A stretch of DNA of 64,000 nucleotides from Agreia sp. Leaf210 (GTDB lineage Bacteria > Actinomycetota > Actinomycetes > Actinomycetales > Microbacteriaceae). Below the pieces are notes generated by a model. The model searched no databases. It saw nothing but the letters and a program-made list of their open reading frames with translations, and was not told the DNA's origin. How positions within the stretch are numbered: position 1 is the first letter of the stretch; each line of letters opens with the position of its first letter. Where the stretch lies: NCBI RefSeq assembly GCF_001421485.1, contig NZ_LMKK01000001.1:439717-503716 (forward strand). The letters run 5' to 3'. Below are positions 8,027 through 15,783 of this stretch, piece by piece. The translations under genes and the position numbers were made by a program.

Positions 8027-9601
8027 ATGCCCAATCGCTGGAACAAGATCTCGGCCTCACCCACGCGAACCGGCACAGGGGCATCCCACCCTGGCCTCAC
8101 TGCCGAAGACCTGTTCAGAGAGCACACGTCGCAGCCGAACGTCGCGCTCGACGAGAAGCTGCGTCAGGTCTACTACTGGCTGGTCAACAGGGCCGTCATC
8201 TCGCCGTTCTACGACATCGAGTTCTCGTTCGACGCACCCCTCAGCTTTCCGCTGGGCGACGCCGGCGCCGAGCTGCACCTGCCGACGGACCAGTCGTATT
8301 CGTCGAACGTTCTGCTGCCCCTGCTCACATTCGCCCTGGGCGGCAAGTGCCTTCTGGTCGGCGGGCCCGGTCGCGGCAAGACGACCCTCGCGGTACTGAT
8401 GGGGGTGATCGCCGGGGGCACACCGCAGGAGGTGCGCCGGAGTGTGCAGCAGGGCCAGCCCCAGCTCACGGTCGGCGATCTCGTCGGGATGCCGCTGCCG
8501 CGCGACCTCGTCAACGCAGCCAGCCTGCCCGAGATCGAGATCGCCTGGCGAGGCTGGCTCACGAGACCGGTCAAGATCATCGACGAGTACAACCGGATTC
8601 CCACCAAGACCCAGTCGGCCCTCCTCACGATGGTGGCGGAGGGGTACGTCGAGAGCTACGACCAGATGCTCTCGACAGCACCCGAGTCGGGTGTCGAGAG
8701 CTGGTTCTTCACGGCCAATGATGATGCCGGAGGCGGAACCTTCCCCGTCATCCAGGCGCTCAAGGACCGGGTCGACGTGACCGTCGCCGCTCTCGGCTTC
8801 AACAGTCGCTTCTTCGATGAGCTGATCACCCGGGTCGAGGCGGGCGAGAAGCCCGAAGAGCACGTTCCCGCAGAACTCGTTTTCGCGCCGGCCGAGCAAC
8901 AGGCGCTGGCCGCGGCTATCCGGGCCGTTCCCGTTCCGCGCACGGTACGTCGACAACTCGAGTTCTTCGCGAGCCAATTCGAGTTCGTGCAGCACGGTGG
9001 GCGACGCTTCGAGTACCGCACCAAAGACACGGTGATGACCGGCGGCGGCCAGGTCGGCGAGGTGATCGACAGCAATACGGGAGCCGATCTGCAGGTCGAC
9101 ATCGGCGCCCAGACCACGAACAGCCTGTCGGCCCGCGCCTTGCAATCGCTCATCACGTACGCGAAGGCGATGGCCTACTTCCGGGGCGTACCGGCCGTCG
9201 GCCTCGACGACGTCGCGGCGGTGCTTCCTTTCTCTCTTCGCGGCAAGCTGCTGCCGAACGAACTCCACCCCCGCTTCGAGACCGGCGCCGATCGCGAGCT
9301 CGCCACCGATTCGATCAGCTGGCTCGCCGATCTCTTCGATCAGTCCTGCCGGCAGTTCGCGTCGCTCGGACTCGCCAAGAGCGATGCCGTAGGCGAGCTA
9401 CTCGCTACCTTCGCTCAGGGCCTCGACGGCGTCAGCCAGGTAGAGGGCTCGCGCAGGCTGACCGCGATCGAGTCGCAGATCCAGGTGATCTCGCGCCAGA
9501 AGAAGCTCTACGGGCGGCACTTCGACGACCTCGTCGCGCTGAAGTATCTGCACCAGCGTTACAGCAACTACCTGCAGTGGCTCGAAAGCCGACCACGATG
9601 A
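8027..9601 (+). CDS. MoxR-type AAA+ ATPase, first gene of the MoxR/VWA/ligase operon
   Basis: A 524-residue AAA+ protein. Walker A is GGPGRGKTT at 112-120 and the Walker B region is VKIIDEYNRIPTKTQSALL, with D186 and E187. The sensor 1 region is WFFTANDD around N231, and a helical lid with an ALKDR element follows. The ordering, especially the EYNRIP.KTQSALL segment, is that of MoxR-like chaperone ATPases, which act on partners through VWA proteins. A long C-terminal helical extension (from about 370) is unlike the 320-residue MoxR of the second locus at 41200. Its stop overlaps the next start (ATGA), so the five genes are translationally coupled. Confidence 0.9.
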   Translation: MPNRWNKISASPTRTGTGASHPGLTAEDLFREHTSQPNVALDEKLRQVYYWLVNRAVISPFYDIEFSFDAPLSFPLGDAGAELHLPTDQSYSSNVLLPLLTFALGGKCLLVGGPGRGKTTLAVLMGVIAGGTPQEVRRSVQQGQPQLTVGDLVGMPLPRDLVNAASLPEIEIAWRGWLTRPVKIIDEYNRIPTKTQSALLTMVAEGYVESYDQMLSTAPESGVESWFFTANDDAGGGTFPVIQALKDRVDVTVAALGFNSRFFDELITRVEAGEKPEEHVPAELVFAPAEQQALAAAIRAVPVPRTVRRQLEFFASQFEFVQHGGRRFEYRTKDTVMTGGGQVGEVIDSNTGADLQVDIGAQTTNSLSARALQSLITYAKAMAYFRGVPAVGLDDVAAVLPFSLRGKLLPNELHPRFETGADRELATDSISWLADLFDQSCRQFASLGLAKSDAVGELLATFAQGLDGVSQVEGSRRLTAIESQIQVISRQKKLYGRHFDDLVALKYLHQRYSNYLQWLESRPR

Positions 9602-10317
9602 TCAGGCGTCCGGGGCACACGGTCAACGACACCCTCGGCCGAACGACTGCCTCGCCGCTCCCCGCCGTCGAGGGCCTCGATGCTCGGCTCGCGAGCGCCA
9701 ACGTCGCGTCGTGGGGCGGAGACCCCGAGCTGTACACCCGTTTCTTCGGCACATCGCTCGAGCTCGAGCTCGAGAGAGGCGGATCGACGCAACAGCCGAT
9801 GACACAGACCGTCTTGGCCCTCGCCGCGCTGGCGGCATGGCGCTCGGGTGTGCTCGACCTGAGGCAGGATGCGCTGGGTCGGCTCACCGAGGCGCTCGAG
9901 AGCGGCTCGGTCACGGCCTCGGTGCTGGCGAGCGCCCTCGGCCTGCAGGCGGGCGAGCTGGCGGATTTTGTTCGATGCCAGGCCGAGAGCCCATTCGGAT
10001 GGCCCGCGCGGGGCTCAGGAGAGGTCGTCGTCGCCCGGGTGGGTGGCTTTCGAGGGCTCGGCGGGCCCTGGACCGCTCCCCCGGCGAGCGCTGAGCGGCT
10101 GTCACCCGACGGCGACTTTCTCATCACCCTCGCCGACGGCGAAGTCTGGCGCCTCGAGGCCGACATCTTCGGCACGAGGCTGAGCCGGGCCGAGGGCGGC
10201 CCCGACCTCGTAACCCGGCCCCGCGCCGAGCCCGCGGCATCCGAGGCGTGGCCCATCCGAGTCGCCGTCTTCGACACGTCGTATCTTGCCTGGCTCGTTC
10301 TGGGGCAGGCCGCGTGA
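9598..10317 (+). CDS. Unknown protein (239 aa), second gene of the MoxR/VWA/ligase operon
   Basis: No family was recognised. The first 120 residues look helical (LAALAAWRSGVLDLRQDALGRL). The second half has alternating short strands with many glycines and tryptophans (GEVVVARVGGFRGLGGPW, then DGEVWRLEADIFG). There is no signal peptide or membrane helix, so it is probably cytoplasmic. The ATG at 9598 overlaps the ATPase stop by 4 bases and the stop overlaps the next GTG by 4 bases, which fixes both ends. By position it is a likely adaptor between ATPase and VWA protein; this is inference only. Confidence 0.75.
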   Translation: MIRRPGHTVNDTLGRTTASPLPAVEGLDARLASANVASWGGDPELYTRFFGTSLELELERGGSTQQPMTQTVLALAALAAWRSGVLDLRQDALGRLTEALESGSVTASVLASALGLQAGELADFVRCQAESPFGWPARGSGEVVVARVGGFRGLGGPWTAPPASAERLSPDGDFLITLADGEVWRLEADIFGTRLSRAEGGPDLVTRPRAEPAASEAWPIRVAVFDTSYLAWLVLGQAA

Positions 10318-12284
10318 CACCCCTGTTCGCGAGCCGCGAGCACCCTCTCGACGAACGGCAGCGGGTGGCGTGGGACACGGCTCAGGCACTCTGGGGCGTG
10401 CATCTGCACGACCCCGTGTTGCAACCCGGAGCGCGCATGCCGTCTTTCGCCTGGTTCTCGTTCCCCCCTCAGGTGGTCGTCGACCCGAGCGAGGCCGATC
10501 GGAACGGGGTCGGCGGCTTCTACGAATCGATCTTCGCGCACGAGATCGGCCATCACGTGCTCTCGCCCAGCACCCGAGTCGCCTCCTTCGCGATCGCACA
10601 GCAGATGGCTCGAGCCATAGCCGCGACCGGCCGCGACCTCATTCCCGAGCCGGACGCGAAGGCACAGATACTGTCGAATCTCTGGTCGGACATGCTGATC
10701 AACACCCGCGTCGCCGCCATGCAGCGGCAGCGCGACGGTGTGCCCGGGGCCGATCCCGAGATGATCCGCATGTGGGGCGTCTTGTCGGCGACGCCTCCGA
10801 CCGACCAGCTGTGGTGGGTCGTGCTGCGCTCCTACGAGATTCTGTGGAGCAAGCCCGCGGGGTTTCTGTGCCCCCTCTCGCCGCCGCCGCGTCCCGTGAA
10901 ACCGACGAAGCGCGCGACGCCGACCACTCCTCAGGCGACCGCCAACGAAAAGCAGCGGGCCAAGGCCGTCGCCGCGGCCGCCGCGGTCGATGCACGCCTC
11001 GCCGCCGAGGCGCAGTGGGCGGAATTCGTCGTCACCAATCCCGAGCTCGACGCCGGCCTGCTTGCCGACACCGTGAGGACCTTCGGCAACGATCCGGAGA
11101 GCGGCGCGCTGCGCTTCGGCATGCTGATGGCCCCGTACCTCACGTCGGCTGCCAGCCCCACTGGGCCGTCGAGTCATAACCGACACGCGGTCGACGGTGG
11201 ATGCGCGGGTCAAGCGGGCAGCGCTCCTCCTACGGCGGGCGAGCTCGAAGAGGTGCTCGGCGACCCGCGGCTGCGCGAGACCCCCGAGCATCCGGCGGTC
11301 ACCAAGGCTCGCGAAGCGGGCACGATGGCCACGTCGTCGGTTGAGCATGGCATGCAGCCGGCCGACCATGCATCACGCGGTGACGCGCTGGGCCAGGGCT
11401 ACGGCGTCGCTGAAACGCTCGAACTCTACTCGGCGGCCGACGCGAACGAGGTGATCGCAGCCTGGTACATCACCGAGGCGAGACGGTGGGTGAAGCCGAT
11501 GACCCAACCCTCGTCGCGCCCGCGCTCCATCGATCAGACCATCCCTGGCGCCCTCGAGCAGTGGAACATCGACGACGACATCGCGTCACTCGACTGGGCG
11601 GCGACGCTCTCTCTGAATCCCACCGTCGTTCCGGGCGTCACCACCCGGCTGCGGGCGGTGCTTCCCGACGCGCCTCCGGACCAGCGAGAGAGTGTGCGGC
11701 TCGACATCTACATCGATTCGTCCGGCTCGATGCGGGCGCCGCGCGTCGGATCTCCAGCCGTGCTCGCCGGAACGATCCTGATCCTGAGCGTGCTGCGCGG
11801 CGGCGGGCGAGTGCGGGTGACCTCCTTCGCCGGACCAGGCCAGGTGGCCGGTGGCAACCGCTTCACCCGAGACCGCGCTGAGGCTCTGCGAGACCTCACC
11901 TTCTACTTCGGAGGCGGAACGACCTTTCCGCTCGACGTCTACGGCAGTCGCTACCGCGATACGCAAAGCGATCGTGGAGCCGGCGACACCGTCGCGCGGC
12001 GGCACGTCGTGGTGCTCTCCGACGATGGGCTGCGGTCGATGTTCGGCGCGGGTCAGGAGCAGTTCTCGACGACGGCACTCGACGTGCGCCGCGTGCTCGA
12101 CAGCGGCACGCTGATCATCGAGGACCGCACCCACCAGATGGCAGACCCGGCCGCCGCGGCCGGCTACGACGTGGAGTACATCGACACCATGAACGACGCA
12201 CCCGCGGCCTGCGCGCGGCTTGCCCGGCGCCTTGCCGAGCCCCGCGCATCCGACCACGTCACCCCGGGAGGTCGTCGTGGCTGA
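10314..12284 (+). CDS. HExxH metalloprotease-like protein with C-terminal VWA domain
   Basis: A 656-residue protein that joins two modules. Residues 70-85 contain FAHEIGHHVL, a HExxH zinc motif (H76, E77, H80) followed by a third histidine. Residues 460-600 form a von Willebrand A domain with the metal-site motif D468-x-S470-x-S472 (IDSSGSM), a threonine in GGGTTFP (536 or 537) and D570 in VVVLSDDG. The middle (about 185-235) is a proline-rich, then alanine-rich linker. There is no signal peptide. The GTG at 10314 overlaps the preceding stop as GTGA. The protein is probably the remodelling target or effector partner of the MoxR-type ATPase. Peptidase activity is predicted from the motif only. 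Confidence 0.85.
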   Translation: MTPLFASREHPLDERQRVAWDTAQALWGVHLHDPVLQPGARMPSFAWFSFPPQVVVDPSEADRNGVGGFYESIFAHEIGHHVLSPSTRVASFAIAQQMARAIAATGRDLIPEPDAKAQILSNLWSDMLINTRVAAMQRQRDGVPGADPEMIRMWGVLSATPPTDQLWWVVLRSYEILWSKPAGFLCPLSPPPRPVKPTKRATPTTPQATANEKQRAKAVAAAAAVDARLAAEAQWAEFVVTNPELDAGLLADTVRTFGNDPESGALRFGMLMAPYLTSAASPTGPSSHNRHAVDGGCAGQAGSAPPTAGELEEVLGDPRLRETPEHPAVTKAREAGTMATSSVEHGMQPADHASRGDALGQGYGVAETLELYSAADANEVIAAWYITEARRWVKPMTQPSSRPRSIDQTIPGALEQWNIDDDIASLDWAATLSLNPTVVPGVTTRLRAVLPDAPPDQRESVRLDIYIDSSGSMRAPRVGSPAVLAGTILILSVLRGGGRVRVTSFAGPGQVAGGNRFTRDRAEALRDLTFYFGGGTTFPLDVYGSRYRDTQSDRGAGDTVARRHVVVLSDDGLRSMFGAGQEQFSTTALDVRRVLDSGTLIIEDRTHQMADPAAAAGYDVEYIDTMNDAPAACARLARRLAEPRASDHVTPGGRRG

Positions 12285-12978
12285 TCGCGCGAAGGCTCGG
12301 GGAACGTCTGGCCCGGCGCCCGCGCCCGAGCCTTCCTCGGCCGAGGCGCTCCTGCAGCGCTGGCTCAGCAGGAATGAGAACATCGACGCCGTCTGGGCTC
12401 AGCTCGCGCCCGGGCCGTCAGCCGATGCGGTCGCGAGCAGGATCGGGGCCGTGCCCAAGACATTTCTCGATGATCGGGTGCGAGTCGTCGCCCTGGCCGG
12501 TGACGTTCTCGGCTCCGACCGCGGTCGCACGCCCGAACTGACCGAGGTCGTGTCCGTTCTCGACGAGGTGACCTCGACGGGCTCGTCTGCTGCGCGGCGT
12601 GGAGCTGCGATGGCGCTGTGGCTGTGGGCCGGTGAAGAAGAGCTCGGAGCTCTCGATCCCCCCTTGGCGCGCGGCCACGCGGCACGGGTCCTGGCCGCCA
12701 TGGCCTTCCGACTCGCGTCCGTCGTCGACCCCGCCGAGTGGATCAGCGACGCCGAGCGACGCGACGAGGCCGCGCGCACGTTTCTCTTCTGGTCGGGGCA
12801 GCTGCCCGGAGGGGAGGATCGCGACACGGCGAGCTCCCTGCTGGTCATGAGGGACTCGCTGCAGCGAAACAGCGCACTGGCCGCAGCCGCCGCGGAACAT
12901 GCGCACCGCCTCGAGGTCACACGCACACTCCAGAAGGCACGCGCCCGCGAGGCCGCCGCCCGATACACGCACGAATGA
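12277..12978 (+). CDS. Unknown all-helical protein (233 aa), fourth gene of the operon
   Basis: With the GTG at 12277 (GGGAGG 5-6 bases upstream) this is a 233-residue protein that overlaps the VWA gene by 8 bases. After a disordered proline-rich start (residues 1-22) it is almost entirely helical and rich in alanine, arginine and glutamate, ending in a probable coiled helix (EVTRTLQKARAREAAARY). Tryptophan-rich patches (ALWLWAGEEELG) may be interaction sites. No known domain, signal peptide or membrane segment was seen. Its position between the VWA protein and the adenylating enzyme suggests a structural or adaptor role. Confidence 0.72.
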   Translation: MADRAKARGTSGPAPAPEPSSAEALLQRWLSRNENIDAVWAQLAPGPSADAVASRIGAVPKTFLDDRVRVVALAGDVLGSDRGRTPELTEVVSVLDEVTSTGSSAARRGAAMALWLWAGEEELGALDPPLARGHAARVLAAMAFRLASVVDPAEWISDAERRDEAARTFLFWSGQLPGGEDRDTASSLLVMRDSLQRNSALAAAAAEHAHRLEVTRTLQKARAREAAARYTHE

Positions 12979-14342
12979 GCGACGCGATGACATCGAGCTA
13001 CAGAGCAGACGATCCTCTCGCCATCGCTGAATACACTCCCGGCGGTCAGATCGCGCTCGACGACTCGGAGCGCTGGCCGAGCCTGTCGCCGGCGGGCGCA
13101 GGACGCCTCGAGGCGTTGCGCACGCATCCGTTGGCCCCGGCGTGGGTGCACGCGACGGGCGACAGGCTGAGCGCCGAAGCCGCGCTGCGGGTGCGCACTC
13201 CGCTGCCTGTCGACGGCTGGCTCGAGCGGCATCTCGAGGTGGCCCGTCGGCTGCCGGCCTATCGGCGGCACGCTGACGAGCTGGTGACGCTCGCCGACTT
13301 TCCGTTGATCACGCGTGACGACCTCGTGAACGACGTCTCGGCATTCGTTCCGCTCGACGCCAATCTGGAGCAGGCGGTGCACGGATCGAGCTCGGGCAGC
13401 ACGGGGCGGGCGCTCCTCATTCCCGACGACATCGAAGACACCGCGCGAACCTTCCACCTTCTCGTCGCGCTGGCGGCGGAGCAGGGAGTCGACTGGTCAC
13501 CGGATCCTGATCGGATGGCGCTCGCCCATGTCGTGCACCAGCGCCAGGCATTCACCTATGCGTCGGTGATCAGTTCGTTCGACCAGGCCACCATGGCCCG
13601 CCTCAATCTGACAGACGGCCAGTGGCCCGACCGCTCCACGCGTGCCCGGTTCTTCGAGGCCCAGAATCCCCAGGCCGTAAGCGGCAGCCCCACCTCCCTC
13701 GCAGAACTGCTCGCACCCGAACTCGTCGCCGTTCTCCGGCCCCTCGTCATCTTCTCGGGAGCAATGGGACTCAGCGCCGCCCTGCGAGCCGAGCTCGTCG
13801 CGGCCTACGGCTGCCCCGTGATCGACATCTACGGCCTGCACGAGACCCGGCCCATCGCATCCAGTGCCGATGGCGGGCCGTTCGTCATTCTCGACCGCCG
13901 GGTGCACGTGGAGATCGTCGACGAGCGCGGCCTGCCCGCGGCTCGGGGCGAGCGAGGCGAGATCGTGGTGACAGCTGGCGAGAACCCTCTGCTGCCTCTC
14001 GTGCGCTATCGAACGAGCGACTACGGCACGCTCGTCGAGGTCGACGGGCGAGCCGCGATCGCCGATCTCGAGGGCCGCGAAGCCACGACATTTCTGGCGA
14101 ATGACGGCTCGCGCGTCGCCTGCGTCGATCTCACGCAGCAGCTGCAATCCGCCGGCGCGCACGGCTGGTCGGTGACCCAGGATGCGACGGGCGAGGTCGA
14201 GGCCGTCGTCGCGCGCGGCGACGCGCGCCGGATCGCCACCACGCTCGAAGCACTTCTCGGTCGCCCCGTCACGGTCGTGCGCCGCGAGAGCCTGTCGGAT
14301 CTCGGCGAGGGCAAGCCTCGACGCTACGTCTCGCTCGCGTAG
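12975..14342 (+). CDS. PaaK-like adenylate-forming enzyme, last gene of the operon
   Basis: A 455-residue member of the ANL superfamily, closest in layout to phenylacetate-CoA-ligase-like proteins. It has the phosphate-binding SSSGSTGRALL at 138-148, an A5-like YGLHETRP at 286-293, RYRTSDYG at 344-351, and GKPRRY near 447-452 with the expected C-terminal lysine K447. The ATG at 12975 overlaps the preceding stop as ATGA. No phenylacetate or other aromatic-degradation gene is nearby, so the substrate is unknown. It might activate a carboxylate or modify a protein of this operon. The C-terminal domain is short compared with ordinary CoA ligases. Confidence 0.82.
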   Translation: MSDAMTSSYRADDPLAIAEYTPGGQIALDDSERWPSLSPAGAGRLEALRTHPLAPAWVHATGDRLSAEAALRVRTPLPVDGWLERHLEVARRLPAYRRHADELVTLADFPLITRDDLVNDVSAFVPLDANLEQAVHGSSSGSTGRALLIPDDIEDTARTFHLLVALAAEQGVDWSPDPDRMALAHVVHQRQAFTYASVISSFDQATMARLNLTDGQWPDRSTRARFFEAQNPQAVSGSPTSLAELLAPELVAVLRPLVIFSGAMGLSAALRAELVAAYGCPVIDIYGLHETRPIASSADGGPFVILDRRVHVEIVDERGLPAARGERGEIVVTAGENPLLPLVRYRTSDYGTLVEVDGRAAIADLEGREATTFLANDGSRVACVDLTQQLQSAGAHGWSVTQDATGEVEAVVARGDARRIATTLEALLGRPVTVVRRESLSDLGEGKPRRYVSLA

Positions 14343-14350
14343 ACAGGCGG

Positions 14351-15727
14351 TCAGCCGATCGGCGCCCAGCCGCTCGGGCCTTTCGACCCGGCCTTGTAGC
14401 TGTCGAGCGGAACGTCGTCTGCACGCCACGCCTCGAGCACGGGCGCGACGATGCGCCATCCCTCGACGGCCGAGTCGCCGCGAACCCCGAGCGACGGATC
14501 TCCATCGAGGATTCCCGCGAGCACCTCGCGGTAGGCCAGCAGCTGACCGTCGCCGAACATCGCCTCGAGCTGCGTCTTCTCGAGCTCGTAGGGGTCTCCC
14601 GGCCCGTTCACATTGACCTCGAGCGACATCTTGTCGGGCGCCAGAAAGATGCGCAGAACGTTCGGATGCTCGGTGCCGGTCAGCCCGGTCGGCACGCGGT
14701 TGGCCTTCTTGAAGGTGATGGCGATCTCTCGACGCCGCTCCGCGAGCGCCTTGCCGCTGCGGAGGGTGAAGGGCACGCCCATCCAGCGCCACGTGTCGAC
14801 CTGCACGGTGATCTCGGCGAGCGTCTCTGTCTTGCGCGACGCGACGACGCCGGGCTCCTTCGAGTAGGCCGGCATCTCGCGGCCGTCGACGTCACCGGCC
14901 GTGTAGCGTGCGCGCCTCGACGAGGTCGACGGGTCGCCACCTTTCAGGCTCGTCGCGCGCAGCACGATCTCCTTCGCGTCGCGCAGATCGTCGGCACCCA
15001 GCGTCGACGGCGGCTCCATGGCGACCACGGCCATCACCTGCAGCAGGTGGCTCTGGATCATGTCGATGAGTGCACCGGCGGTGTCGTAGTAGCCGGCCCT
15101 GCCCTCGAGTCCGAGCTGCTCGTCGTACACGATGTCGATCTTCTCGATGTGCTCGGCGTTCCAGATCGGCTCGAACATGCGGTTCGCGAAGCGCAGGCCG
15201 AGGAGGTTGAAGACGGTCGAGCGACCGAGGAAGTGGTCGACGCGATGGATCTGGTTCTCGGGCACCAGGCGCGCGAGCTGGGCGTTCAGTGCCTCGGCAC
15301 TCGCGACGTCGGTGCCGAACGGCTTCTCGAGGGCCAGGGTCAGACCCGCCGGCCGCTTCACCTTCTCGAGCGCCTCGCACGCCGCGACGGCGACGGCGGG
15401 AGGCAGGGCGAAGTAGATCGCGGGTGCGACCTCGCACGAGTCGATGAGCTGTTGCAGGACGGCAGGGTCGGTGACGTCGGCCTTGAGGTAGGTGGCCGTC
15501 GTTCGAGTGTGCTCACCCGACGGTCCGGTGCAGTCGACGGCGGAGAATGCCGTGTCGACGACCTTCCTGAAATCGTCGTCGCTCCAGTCGGCGCCCCCCA
15601 CGCCGATCAGCTGCAGATGACGTTCGTTCTGCTCGCCGAGCAGCTGGCCGAGACCGGGCAGCAGCAGACGCGACGTGAGGTCTCCCGATGCTCCGAGAAT
15701 GATCAACGATGACAGTTTCTTCGACAT
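14351..15727 (-). CDS. zwf: Glucose-6-phosphate 1-dehydrogenase
   Basis: A 458-residue enzyme of the pentose phosphate entry step. GASGDLTSRLLLPGL at 12-26 is the NADP-binding loop, and RVDHFLGRSTVFNLLGLRF contains the catalytic histidine region. It is somewhat shorter than the usual 490-515 residues and stands alone, without tkt, tal, opcA or pgl. This suggests it may be a second, divergent copy. The ATG at 15727 has no Shine-Dalgarno but is 7 bases after a TAGCCT -10 hexamer, so it may be leaderless. It converges with the adenylating enzyme gene, 8 bases apart. Confidence 0.92.
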   Translation of the reverse strand: MSKKLSSLIILGASGDLTSRLLLPGLGQLLGEQNERHLQLIGVGGADWSDDDFRKVVDTAFSAVDCTGPSGEHTRTTATYLKADVTDPAVLQQLIDSCEVAPAIYFALPPAVAVAACEALEKVKRPAGLTLALEKPFGTDVASAEALNAQLARLVPENQIHRVDHFLGRSTVFNLLGLRFANRMFEPIWNAEHIEKIDIVYDEQLGLEGRAGYYDTAGALIDMIQSHLLQVMAVVAMEPPSTLGADDLRDAKEIVLRATSLKGGDPSTSSRRARYTAGDVDGREMPAYSKEPGVVASRKTETLAEITVQVDTWRWMGVPFTLRSGKALAERRREIAITFKKANRVPTGLTGTEHPNVLRIFLAPDKMSLEVNVNGPGDPYELEKTQLEAMFGDGQLLAYREVLAGILDGDPSLGVRGDSAVEGWRIVAPVLEAWRADDVPLDSYKAGSKGPSGWAPIG

Positions 15728-15734
15728 GGTAGAC

Positions 15735-15740
15735 AGGCTA
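15735..15740 (-). promoter_or_regulatory. -10 hexamer for leaderless zwf transcript
   Basis: TAGCCT on the minus strand lies 7 bases before the zwf ATG, and no ribosome site is visible. The spacing fits transcription starting at the start codon. Confidence 0.42.
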
Positions 15741-15783
15741 GTCGTCGGCGCAGCTCACAGCTGGATGGTGTCAGGATGGGGTC

